Shown here one piece after another: positions 47,702 through 55,480 of a DNA stretch of 64,000 bases. The notes beneath the pieces are model-generated. The model was not told where the DNA came from and did not search any database. It saw only the letters and a program-made list of their open reading frames with translations. Position 1 is the stretch's first letter; each line of letters starts with the position of its first letter. Source of the DNA: JALYUA01 sp039933215 (lineage in GTDB: Bacteria; Acidobacteriota; Thermoanaerobaculia; UBA5066; Gp7-AA6). The position numbers and the translations under genes are program-made. Where the stretch lies: NCBI GenBank assembly GCA_039933215.1, contig JBDTOO010000011.1, positions 9,423-73,422 of the forward strand. The letters are read 5' to 3'.

Positions 47702-49639
47702 TCATGGCGCCTCACCCCCCGCCAGGACCTTCGCCTGGACCGAGATGAGGCCATCCAGACGATGCCGCTTGTCCAGCCGGAACGGCGCGAGCTCGTTCAG
47801 CTGGAACTTCAGCCGCCGCGGCCGCGAGGTCTCGCCGGGCGCGAGGCGGCCGTTCTTCAGGGACGGCGTGAAGTCCCACACGGCCCCGGCGCCGGACAGG
47901 CCGTTCTCCGTCTCCACGATCCGCACGACGGCGCTTCCCGAATGCACCGAGACCACGCGCAGGCGAACGGGACCGGTCAAGGGCTTGTCCGACGTGTTCG
48001 TGAGCGCGGCGTCGAGCGACACGACGCGGGATGCCGGGTCGTAAGCGGTGTTCGAGAAGTCGACCGCGACGCTCTGCGTCCGATCAAAGAGCTTCGCGAG
48101 CTCCTCCGATCCGTTGACGGCGGCGCGCCCGTCGACGCGGACTTCCGCGGTCCAGAGCTGGCCCACGCCGGTGCGGTTGTCGATCCAGATCGGGTGAAAG
48201 GCGCCGTCCGCGTCCGCCGCCAGCCCGCCCGTATCGGCCGCCGCGAGGTAGTCGATGTACTGAGGCCCGATCTCCATCTGGATGTTGCCGCCTCGCGCGC
48301 GCGGGCGGTGGTGCCCGCCGCCGCTGCTCGACGCCATGATCGGTATCGGCTGCCCTTCCCGGAATTCCTGCGGGGCTTCCGCGACCCGCACGCTCGGGGA
48401 AAAAGTGTCTCCGCCGTCCGACGACGCCGCGAACCGGGCGAGCCAGCCACCCACGTTGTCCGAGCTGTCGCGGCGGTCGTACCAGGAAACGCCCACGATC
48501 CCGGATTTGTTGACGGCGACGGCGGGGATCGAGTGGTCCCGGCCGCGCTCCCGGTCGCGCGGAGACTGGTCGTCGTTCACGGTCGAGGGCGCGGACCACG
48601 ACTTGCCCTTGTCGGAGGAATAGGACGAGACGATCTCGCACCGGCCCGAGCGCCGGTCGGGCCACACGGCATACACGCGGTCCTGAAAAGGACCTCCGCT
48701 CGTGTCCGCCGCGAGGTAGGGCATGCCCGGCGTCCAGCCGAAGCACTGGTGCCATTCCGAAACGACGACCGCCTTTCCGAATCGCTCGCCGCCATCCTCG
48801 GAGCGGAGCAGCTTGATCGAGCCGGCCGCCTTGTCGGATTCGGGGTCGGGCGACAGGTTCTTGCGGTCGTTCCACTCGTAGAACGGCACGAGATACGTCC
48901 CGTCCGAGAGGGCGACGCTGTTCCCCGTCCCGAAGGGCATGTGGTCGCCGTCCGAAAAGATCTTCGACGGCGCGCCGAAGGATTTCGCCCCGTCGTCCGA
49001 GCGGTACAGCGTGAAGACGATCCTCTCGTCTCCGTCAACCGTCGGGTCTCGAACCGCGTTTCCGTGCAGGTAGACCCGGCCCTTTCGCGCGCCCGCGGTC
49101 GCGTCGATCGTCAGGTACTCCCGATCGATGAACGGCAGAACCGTCGGCTCGCTCCAGGTCGCGCCTCCGTCCGGGGACCGGTAGATGAGCGTCTCGTGAT
49201 CGGCCGCCGATTCGTAGCGCAGGGCGAGCGCCGAAAAGAAGGCGGTCCCGTCCGGCCCGAACTTGCAGTCGGGGTCGCCCACGAAGACCGTGCGCTGGAC
49301 CTCGAGGGTGGGCGCCCACCGGGCGCCGCCGTCCGTCGAGAGATACACCACGACGTGCCGCGACGCGTCCCGGGCGTCGAAGATCATCGAGCATACGAGG
49401 AGACGCCGGGGATCCCGCGGGCTCGCCGCCATGCCGATCTCGTGATGCAGCCGCTCGGCGTTCGCGGCGCTGACGCGGACGTTGCGGCCCACGTGGATGG
49501 AGGCCGCGGGACCCGAGGTCTCCGCGGCGGAGGCCGATGCGGCGGCCAGGAAGAGGAGTCCCGCACCGGAGAGCCGGAGAATCTCGGCGCGCACACCGCC
49601 GCTCGATCCGCTCCCTCCGGACTCGCGGGAAATTTCCAT
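47702..49639 (-). CDS. Secreted BNR/Asp-box beta-propeller protein (BNR-A)
   Basis: 645 residues from ATG 49639 (GAGGAG upstream). The leader has a Ser/Gly-rich N-terminus before the hydrophobic stretch (about 20-40). Signature: VGRNVRVSAANAERLHHEI, then SPRDPRRLLVCSM. Asp-box turns: LSTDGGARW, YRSPDGGATW, YRSDDGAKSF, LRSEDGGERF, YSSDKGKSW, SSDGGDTFSP. The C-terminal beta domain is present (LTNTSDKPLTGPVRLRVVS, then TENG, GAVWDF, LAPGETS). It is the first gene after the receptor, 118 bases beyond the receptor's terminator, so it begins the peptidase/propeller series. Confidence 0.88.
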   Translation of the reverse strand: MEISRESGGSGSSGGVRAEILRLSGAGLLFLAAASASAAETSGPAASIHVGRNVRVSAANAERLHHEIGMAASPRDPRRLLVCSMIFDARDASRHVVVYLSTDGGARWAPTLEVQRTVFVGDPDCKFGPDGTAFFSALALRYESAADHETLIYRSPDGGATWSEPTVLPFIDREYLTIDATAGARKGRVYLHGNAVRDPTVDGDERIVFTLYRSDDGAKSFGAPSKIFSDGDHMPFGTGNSVALSDGTYLVPFYEWNDRKNLSPDPESDKAAGSIKLLRSEDGGERFGKAVVVSEWHQCFGWTPGMPYLAADTSGGPFQDRVYAVWPDRRSGRCEIVSSYSSDKGKSWSAPSTVNDDQSPRDRERGRDHSIPAVAVNKSGIVGVSWYDRRDSSDNVGGWLARFAASSDGGDTFSPSVRVAEAPQEFREGQPIPIMASSSGGGHHRPRARGGNIQMEIGPQYIDYLAAADTGGLAADADGAFHPIWIDNRTGVGQLWTAEVRVDGRAAVNGSEELAKLFDRTQSVAVDFSNTAYDPASRVVSLDAALTNTSDKPLTGPVRLRVVSVHSGSAVVRIVETENGLSGAGAVWDFTPSLKNGRLAPGETSRPRRLKFQLNELAPFRLDKRHRLDGLISVQAKVLAGGEAP

Positions 49640-49757
49640 CAGCGGACTCCTCGGATCCGATCTAAAAGGAATCGCAGGAAGCGAAGCTTTGCGCCCGAAG
49701 GCGTCACGAAGCGAGCGGCCGGTCCCGGAGAGCTCGCTCTCGATCGGTGGCGGCCGG

Positions 49758-49795
49758 AAAAACATCGCGCGGAGGGCCAGGCGGCCCTCCGCGCG
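49758..49795 (-). terminator. Intrinsic terminator after the TonB-dependent receptor
   Basis: On the minus strand a perfect 13-bp GC-rich stem (arms 49783-49795 and 4966-78 of the same block, i.e. 49766-49778) with a 4-base loop is followed after three bases by a run of five T. It starts 11 bases after the receptor stop. It should end most receptor transcripts, so the genes beyond it need read-through or their own promoter. Confidence 0.9.
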
Positions 49796-49805
49796 AGAAG
49801 CACTT

Positions 49806-52661
49806 CTAGAACGTGAGGCGAAGACCGAGGCGGGTCACCCTGGGCGGCCCGGAGTTGAAGTTCTGCGGCTTGCCGAAGGCGCTCGCGGCGGAGCCGTCCT
49901 CATTGCGCTGGTACGTGTACAGACTGTAAGGATCGTTGTTGTAGTAGTCGAACGTCTGGTACCCGGTGTTGGTGACGTTCGTGACACTCACGAGGGCGGT
50001 CAGCGTGACGGTCTTGATCGAGAACGACTTGGCGAGCTGGAGATCGAGGAGGCTGGCCGACGGCTGAGTCCGGGCATCCCGGGGCTCGAGCCGCACAGTC
50101 GCGTATCCTCCCGTCGGAACATAGCCCGGAATCCGATAGGAGCCCACGGTCGCGCCGTACGGTGTCCCCGAGAGCCAGCGGTAAGAGGCGCCGAGCGAGA
50201 CGTCGAACGGGAGGTTGTAGTAGCCGTAAACCTTGAACTGGTACTTGTGCACGGCTCCGAGGTCGCCCAGGACGTAGGGGTTTTCGGTGTAGTTCGGGTT
50301 GCCGTCCACATAATTGGTGCAAAGCGCGAGCACGGCGCACTCGTTGTTGTCGTGGTTCCCTCTGGTGTGCTCGTACGTGAACGAACTATTGACGCGGAGC
50401 TTTTCGATCGGATTGCTCTTCACCTCGACGGTGAGCAGCCGCTGGTGCTGGAACAGGAAGTCGATGTTGCCGAAGAGAGCCTGGTTCGGCTGAGCACCGA
50501 CGACGTTCCAGAGCGGCGGATGGAGCCCGTTGAATTGATTCGGATCCGATAGGGGCGGCGGGTTTCCGCTGAAGTTGGTCGTGACGGGGAACGCAGCGAA
50601 CTGAGGATTGTTCGTGTTGAGAAGACCGAGAAAGTTCTTCTCCTCCTTCGCCACGAAGCTCAGCGAGACCGCGGTCCGCGGTCCAATCTGGCGCTCGAGG
50701 CTCGCGCTGAATACGTCCGACAGGGGATTCTTGGTCCCGGATTTGACGGGAAGCGACGAAGAGCTGAACACATTGCTGATGTTCTCCGGCCGAATAATCA
50801 GATCCTTGAGCGCTTGTGAGTTGGTCGGGTCGATGGGGGCGTCCGAGAAGAGCGTGTAATACGTGATGGGATCGAGCCCGGTCCCCGCGTAAGTCCCCGG
50901 CCCGTACGTCGGGATCTTCTCGTAGTACCGGCCCACGGAGAGGTGGGCCACGGTCTTTCCGTCGCCCGTGATGTCGTAGGAGAGACCCAGTCGGGGCGAC
51001 CAGTTGCTGAATTTCAGCTCGGACTTGCCCGTGTTCTGGTCGATGATGTCGGGATGGTCGTATCGGAGACCGAGGTTGGCCGTGAGCTTCGGTCCCATCC
51101 GGATCGTGTCGTTGACGAAACCGCCGGGACGCTTCAGCTGCGACCGGACGTCCGCGTTGTAGCCGACGATCGCCTCCAGGTAGTTCGTCGCGCCGTTGTA
51201 CGGAAAGATATAGATACTGGCGTTGCCGCTCGTGACGAACTGCGTTCGGTTCTGTCCGTACTCGTACTCGAGGCCCGCCTTGAGCTCGTGGGACGCGCCG
51301 AGGAACTTGTCGACGTAGTGCGTGACGGTCCCGATGCCCTCGTAACGGTTGTTCCCCTGCAGCCTCTGGAACCCCGTCGAGTTGTACCTCTTGACACCGA
51401 CGCGCGCGTCATAGACCTGCGAGACGTCCAGGGGCGCGACCGGAATCCTGTAGTTGTGGCCTCCGACGCTGGCGAATTTCAGCTCGGATGACGTGCTGGA
51501 GGACCACACGGACTGCCAGGCCAGAGTCGCGGTGTTCGTGTTCCAGTCCCGCGTGTACCCGATCTCGGGCCCGCAGCAAGGCAGTAAGCCATCTCCGGTC
51601 TCCCGGATGGGATCCCGGTTGTACATCCCGAAAATCGTGTTGGACGAGTTGAGCAGGTAGTCCAGACGGAGCTGGTAGCTCTGCCGCTTCTGGTCGTTGT
51701 AGATGTAGGGGCTCGGCGCCTGGTTGGGGTCCAGGAACGGGGCCGTTTGCGACCCGTAGACCGCGACGCTCCCAAAAAAGAGGAGCTTTTCGCGGACGAT
51801 CGGGCCGCCGACGTTGACCGCGCCCTCCCACTTGTCCTTCTGAACGTCCTGCTGCAGGTCCGCGATGCCGCCGGAGTTGTCGGCCGTCAGCTTGTCGCTC
51901 GTGTACCAGCCGGAGAGCCCGCCGTGGAACTCGTTCGTCCCCCCTTTGGTCACGATGTTGACGGTGGCGCCCGTGTAGTTGCCGTACTCCGCGGAAGCGC
52001 CCGGCCCGACGAGCTGGATCTCCGCGATCGAGTCGTAGTTCGGGTTGACCCAGGTGTTTCCGAACTCGAGGGAGTTCACCGAGACGCCGTTCAGGTTGTA
52101 GAGGTTCGTCGCCGCACCGAAGCCGAAGACGTCGTATCCGTCGACGTTTCCACCCGCCCCGTACGCGGATCGGTCCGTCACGGTGGGCGCCGACTCGATC
52201 ACGTCGATGTAGTTGCGCGTCGTCGGCAGCTGGTCGAGGAGCTTCGTCGTGTAGTTGGTCGTGAGCTGGGGCGACGACTTGTCGATGATCGGCGCTTCGC
52301 CGCGAACCGTGACCTCCGCGGAGGTCCGGGACAGCTTGAGGATCATGGGGACGTTCGCCGTCTTGCCGACGTTGACGACGACGCCGAGCTGCTCGGTCCC
52401 GAACCCGGCGAGCTCCACCGTCACGGCGTACGAGCCCGGTTTCAGGTTGGAGAAGCGAAACGTGCCGCTGGGGCCCGATGTAACGGTGATGGAACGCTGG
52501 ATGAGCCCCTCTCCGGTGAGGGTGACGCTGGCTCCCGGCAGCGCCGAACGATCCTCGCTTTGCACCGAACCCTCTATCTCGCCGAACGTCTTCACGTCTC
52601 CGTAGACGATGGACGCCGCGCCGAGAACGAGGGCGAAGAACAGACTCGCGCGCTGCCGCAT
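49806..52661 (-). CDS. TonB-dependent receptor with carboxypeptidase-regulatory-like N-terminus (Oar-like)
   Basis: 951 residues from ATG 52661. Signal peptide about 1-21, then a carboxypeptidase-regulatory/SpaA-like beta domain (about 28-110, GEIEGSVQSEDRSALPGASV), then a plug domain (PTTRNYIDVIESAPTVTDRS, then NIVTKGGTNEFHGG) and a long outer-membrane beta-barrel ending in the aromatic residue expected for barrel insertion (LGLRLTF). Such Oar-like receptors are abundant in Acidobacteriota and are thought to import oligomers. Next to secreted peptidases, peptides are a reasonable substrate guess. It has a private promoter, a leader terminator and a 3' terminator. Confidence 0.93.
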   Translation of the reverse strand: MRQRASLFFALVLGAASIVYGDVKTFGEIEGSVQSEDRSALPGASVTLTGEGLIQRSITVTSGPSGTFRFSNLKPGSYAVTVELAGFGTEQLGVVVNVGKTANVPMILKLSRTSAEVTVRGEAPIIDKSSPQLTTNYTTKLLDQLPTTRNYIDVIESAPTVTDRSAYGAGGNVDGYDVFGFGAATNLYNLNGVSVNSLEFGNTWVNPNYDSIAEIQLVGPGASAEYGNYTGATVNIVTKGGTNEFHGGLSGWYTSDKLTADNSGGIADLQQDVQKDKWEGAVNVGGPIVREKLLFFGSVAVYGSQTAPFLDPNQAPSPYIYNDQKRQSYQLRLDYLLNSSNTIFGMYNRDPIRETGDGLLPCCGPEIGYTRDWNTNTATLAWQSVWSSSTSSELKFASVGGHNYRIPVAPLDVSQVYDARVGVKRYNSTGFQRLQGNNRYEGIGTVTHYVDKFLGASHELKAGLEYEYGQNRTQFVTSGNASIYIFPYNGATNYLEAIVGYNADVRSQLKRPGGFVNDTIRMGPKLTANLGLRYDHPDIIDQNTGKSELKFSNWSPRLGLSYDITGDGKTVAHLSVGRYYEKIPTYGPGTYAGTGLDPITYYTLFSDAPIDPTNSQALKDLIIRPENISNVFSSSSLPVKSGTKNPLSDVFSASLERQIGPRTAVSLSFVAKEEKNFLGLLNTNNPQFAAFPVTTNFSGNPPPLSDPNQFNGLHPPLWNVVGAQPNQALFGNIDFLFQHQRLLTVEVKSNPIEKLRVNSSFTYEHTRGNHDNNECAVLALCTNYVDGNPNYTENPYVLGDLGAVHKYQFKVYGYYNLPFDVSLGASYRWLSGTPYGATVGSYRIPGYVPTGGYATVRLEPRDARTQPSASLLDLQLAKSFSIKTVTLTALVSVTNVTNTGYQTFDYYNNDPYSLYTYQRNEDGSAASAFGKPQNFNSGPPRVTRLGLRLTF

Positions 52662-52696
52662 GACCTTACCCCTTTCAGTGACCACTTCAGCAACCC

Positions 52697-52719
52697 AAAA
52701 AAATCGCGGCCAGGCCGCG
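52697..52719 (-). terminator. Terminator hairpin in the receptor leader
   Basis: On the minus strand a 6-bp stem with a 3-base loop (CGCGGC-CTG-GCCGCG) is followed by one A and seven T. It ends 36 bases before the receptor ATG. It can stop read-through from the regulator genes, and it also lies inside the receptor's own 5' leader, where it could act as an attenuator. Confidence 0.8.
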
Positions 52720-52856
52720 GAGGACGAATCCGGAATCGGGAGAGCCGTCGGAACGGTCCATCCGCCGCAATTTCTCCGCGGGCGGCCGAGACCGCTGAAT
52801 CGGAGCGCGCGGCGGACAGGCACTGATCATCTGCGAGTAGTGGTGAATGGGCGCAG

Positions 52857-52885
52857 CATATACGAGGAGCCGCGAGGCTCGTCAA
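52857..52885 (-). promoter_or_regulatory. Sigma-70-like promoter of the receptor with dyad in the spacer
   Basis: Minus strand: -35 TTGACG (52880-52885), 17-base spacer, -10 TATATG (52857-52862). The predicted start is near 52850, giving an approximately 190-base leader. The spacer contains GAGCC-N4-GGCTC (52867-52880) inside ACGAG-N11-CTCGT (52862-52882), a good operator position for a dimeric regulator such as the two FCD proteins encoded just upstream. Confidence 0.7.
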
Positions 52886-52990
52886 GGACTTTGTTCGCGC
52901 ACCCGAAAAATGGGCGCGGTGCGGAACCGGCGTCCGATCCCGGGTCAATTTCGAGACCCTGCAGCCGGATGTCGCTCGCCGGCCGTCCCG

Positions 52991-53794
52991 TTATCGCGAC
53001 GCGGGTCGCCCGGAGACGGTTCGAGAGCGAACCGCCGCGCGCCGGGCCGCCCTGGGCTGGCGCGCGCGAACAGTCCGCGACAAGGACTCGCGGAAGCGGC
53101 CCTTCAATCCGCGGATGAAAACGGCGAAGTGCGCCTCCATCGCGAGGTGTGCGGCGCCCGGATCGCGGTTCTCGATGGCGGCCAGGACGCGAACGTGATC
53201 GGGATACGAGGACCGACCGATGATCAGGTCGGCCTCCGTCCAGAGATCATGAACGGTCTTGTTCCAGCTCCAGATCATCTCGCACGCGCTCTTGAGATAG
53301 CGGTTGTCGGCCGCCCGCGCGACGAGCTCGTGAAACTCGAGGCCCTGAACTTTTCCGCGGGACGCGGATCGCAGACGGCATCGCTGCTCGCTCAGGGCCT
53401 TTCGCATGCGGTCGAGCTGTTGAGGGGTCGCGTGCTCCGCCGCGAGCGCCGCGAGGCGCGATTCCACGCAGCAGAGAGCCTCGAGAACCAGCAGGATCTC
53501 GGCCTGCGTCGTCGGTTTCGTCTCGCGCAGCGCCGCATCGGCCCAGCTGCGGAGGCGTTCCTTGTGGTGAAGGTCCTTCAGGTGATGGCGGCCGGCGGGC
53601 GTGAGGACGCGCCCTTTGTTGCTGACGCGCGCGGTCAGGCCCCGGTGATCGAGCAGCCTGAGGACTCGTCCGACCGTGGCCTGGCTCGTTCCCAGCTCGA
53701 GGTCCTGGAGGTGGAGCAGCAGGCTGCCCGAGCCGATCCCGTCGGCGCTGACCGCGATCTTGTCGAGGATTTCGTATTCGAGATCGGGTGTCAT
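52991..53794 (-). CDS. FCD-domain transcriptional regulator (second of a tandem pair)
   Basis: 267 residues from ATG 53794. The N-terminal winged helix (about 1-70: LEYEILDKIAVSADGIGSGS, then TSQATVGRVLRLLDHRGL, SNKGRVLTPAGRHHL) resembles RNase R/NrpR-type HTH domains rather than a classical GntR HTH. The C-terminal all-helical domain (about 95-235) has the FCD pattern FHELVARAADNRYL and HVRVLAAIENRDP...AMEAHF with His residues that usually bind metal and an organic acid. A basic tail ends the protein. It lies 19 bases after the first regulator and probably controls the receptor promoter. The effector is unknown. Confidence 0.82.
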   Translation of the reverse strand: MTPDLEYEILDKIAVSADGIGSGSLLLHLQDLELGTSQATVGRVLRLLDHRGLTARVSNKGRVLTPAGRHHLKDLHHKERLRSWADAALRETKPTTQAEILLVLEALCCVESRLAALAAEHATPQQLDRMRKALSEQRCRLRSASRGKVQGLEFHELVARAADNRYLKSACEMIWSWNKTVHDLWTEADLIIGRSSYPDHVRVLAAIENRDPGAAHLAMEAHFAVFIRGLKGRFRESLSRTVRARQPRAARRAAVRSRTVSGRPASR

Positions 53795-53813
53795 TCCGGG
53801 GGAAGCTCGCGTT

Positions 53814-54686
53814 TCAATCGGCGTCCGAGGGACGGGCGAGGGTGGCGGCCTGCCCCTCTGGAACGGGGGGGCCCGGAGGCCGTCGGGACGTCGGCCGGCC
53901 GCTTCGCAGGGACGGGCCGGCTGATCCGGCGAGCCGGCCGCCGCCGGCGGCCTTCGGTTTCTTTCCCGACCCGAAATGCCGGCGGACGCTCTGCGTGAAG
54001 ATCTCGTAATGCGCCCGCATCGCGCGCTCCGCCCGCGCCGGATCACGCCGAGAGATCGCCTGGAATACATGGAGATGGTCGGGGAACGAGTAACGCCCCG
54101 TCAGCGGATAGGCGTGGGCCCAGAGCTTGCGCAAATCGTGGTTTCCGCTCCAGATCATGTTGACCGCGCTCTCCAGGAACTTGTTTCGAGCCGCCTTGGC
54201 CATGAGGGCGTGAAAGCTCAGCCCCTGCTCGCGGCCGAGCGACATCGTATTCAATTTCTTTTCGTGAAGGTCGAGGATCCGGCCCATCGCGGACAGATCG
54301 CGTCCGGTCGCGCGCACGGCGGCGAGCCGGGCCAGGTGCCCCTCGAGATACGCGAGGGCGTCCAGGGCTTCCGTGTAATCCGTCTGCGTTCCGGGGCGCG
54401 TGTCCGCGATGATCTTCTCCAGCCAGTAGCGCATGTCCTCCCACTGGCGGATGTCGGAGAGATGGCGTTTTCCCGCGGCGGTGAGGACCCGCCCCTGATT
54501 GCTCACGCGGATCGTGATCCCGCGCCGGTCGAGATCGTGGAGCGCGCGTCCGATCGTCGCTTGACTGACCTGGAAGTTCTGATCGCGCAGGTGGAGATAG
54601 AGCGTGCCCGACCCGACCTTCCCGGTCGAGGCCGCGAGGGCTTCGAGAATCCGGTATTCGAGTTCCGCGCCGTTGAGCCCGATCAC
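53814..54686 (-). CDS. FCD-domain transcriptional regulator (first of a tandem pair)
   Basis: 290 residues from a GTG at 54686. The longer open frame upstream has no SD or start supported by homology to its paralogue. The winged helix (LEYRILEALAASTGKVGSGT, then VSQATIGRALHDLDRRGI) and FCD domain (FHALMAKAARNKFL, then HVFQAISRRDPARAERAMRAH) parallel the next gene throughout, so the two arose by duplication. A Pro/Arg/Gly-rich tail of about 45 residues looks disordered. FCD regulators are usually repressors released by carboxylic acids. The pair may act as a heterodimer on the dyad in the receptor promoter. Confidence 0.82.
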   Translation of the reverse strand: MIGLNGAELEYRILEALAASTGKVGSGTLYLHLRDQNFQVSQATIGRALHDLDRRGITIRVSNQGRVLTAAGKRHLSDIRQWEDMRYWLEKIIADTRPGTQTDYTEALDALAYLEGHLARLAAVRATGRDLSAMGRILDLHEKKLNTMSLGREQGLSFHALMAKAARNKFLESAVNMIWSGNHDLRKLWAHAYPLTGRYSFPDHLHVFQAISRRDPARAERAMRAHYEIFTQSVRRHFGSGKKPKAAGGGRLAGSAGPSLRSGRPTSRRPPGPPVPEGQAATLARPSDAD

Positions 54687-55185
54687 ACGGCCACCCTTTC
54701 GAGCTGTGTCTTCGCCGGACCGGCGGAGATTTTCACGGTTGTTTTCTGACCGGTGAGTGTACGCCCAGGAGGCGGGATACCGGCAGGCCCGAAAGATTCG
54801 CGCGGACCGGCGGGTGAATTCGCGATCGGGAATCACCGGCTCCGAGCCGCGAAGTCGAGCCATCCCGAGGACCCGGCGTCGGCGATTGCAGGGATCCCGA
54901 GCCCAGCGGCTCTGCCAGGCCGTTCGCGGATCGCCCGGGGGCAATTTCGTTCCCAACACGACCGCCTGGTCCAGATGAATGATCCAGACACCTTGCGATC
55001 CATCGTTCGCGAATCCCCCAGGAATCTGTGCCTTTACGGTGATATCGCCGTCCTTTCCAGTTGGCGGGAGATTCGGACTCAGGTTTCCTCGAGAAGGCCG
55101 GGATGGATATCGTCCCCCGATTACCCCCCGATCCCGGTCGTTTTGGACGGACCGATTCGGTTTTTTCAAAGAAAGGAAACAGACC
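54687..55185. other. About 500-base gap without a supported gene
   Basis: Base composition is less GC-rich than the flanking genes. Frames are open on both strands, including an extension upstream of the FCD gene on the minus strand and a plus-strand frame starting near 54753, but none has an SD, a leader or recognisable protein sequence. A short dyad ACCG-ATT-CGGT followed by T6 lies near 55161-55177 on the plus strand just before the decayed gene. It must contain the promoter of the regulator pair, but I cannot point to it. Confidence 0.5.
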
Positions 55186-55398
55186 ATGAGGCGACGGAAC
55201 CGTTCTCTCGGAGCGGCTTCTTCTCTTGGGCGCCGTGGGACTCGCTTCCCGGGCGCTGGCGGCGAATTTCACCGACACGACGACGGCCGACTCGGGGGCG
55301 GGGAGTTTCCGGCAGGCGATCCTGAATGCTGAGGCGGCGCCCGGCTCCTGATGATGGGCGTCGCGCTCGCGTCGGTGTTCTTCATCCGGAGGAGCTGA
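55186..55398 (+). pseudogene. Decayed CSLREA/IPTL-like surface-protein gene (frameshifted, internally deleted)
   Basis: A good SD (AAAGGAA) precedes ATG 55186, but the first frame gives no leader. One base out, the sequence reads LLLLGAVGLASRALA (leader) and then FTDTTTADSGAGSFRQAILN, the classic N-terminal repeat of CSLREA-type polymorphic outer-membrane proteins. That frame stops at once, and the first frame resumes with LLMMGVALASVFFIRRS, a hydrophobic segment plus Arg tail like a C-terminal sorting signal. So both ends of a large secreted protein remain and the middle is gone. Confidence 0.65.
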
Positions 55399-55480
55399 CC
55401 CGCCCCCGGACCAGACGGTACCCGGCGCCCACGCGGACGGGCAGTCGCGGCTCGCTGGCGCACTTGTTGTACAAGGGGGC

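Larger units (their letters stand above)
52662..52990. other. Regulatory gap upstream of the receptor gene
   Basis: This 329-base gap contains no open gene that I can support. Read on the minus strand it holds a sigma-70-like promoter, overlapping inverted repeats in the promoter spacer, an approximately 190-base leader, and a terminator hairpin close to the receptor start. These are listed separately. Confidence 0.7.

Noticed and set aside
16423..49639. Annotating the seven BNR proteins as sialidases
   Set aside because: Asp-box turns are present, but I found no FRIP-type motif or the tri-arginine site of exo-sialidases. Only the fold is supported.
38379..49765. Giant minus-strand frames reaching far upstream of gene starts (for example 1932 codons ending at 38379)
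   Set aside because: The N-terminal extensions run through the upstream gene in the wrong frame. Signal peptides and SD sequences place the starts internally.
11306..52661. One continuous 41-kb operon including the receptor
   Set aside because: A strong terminator at 49758-49795 separates the receptor from the array, so a single unbroken transcript is not supported.
54753..55325. Plus-strand open frame as a gene in the gap beside the FCD regulators
   Set aside because: No SD, leader or family resemblance, and it runs out of frame through the decayed surface-protein gene.
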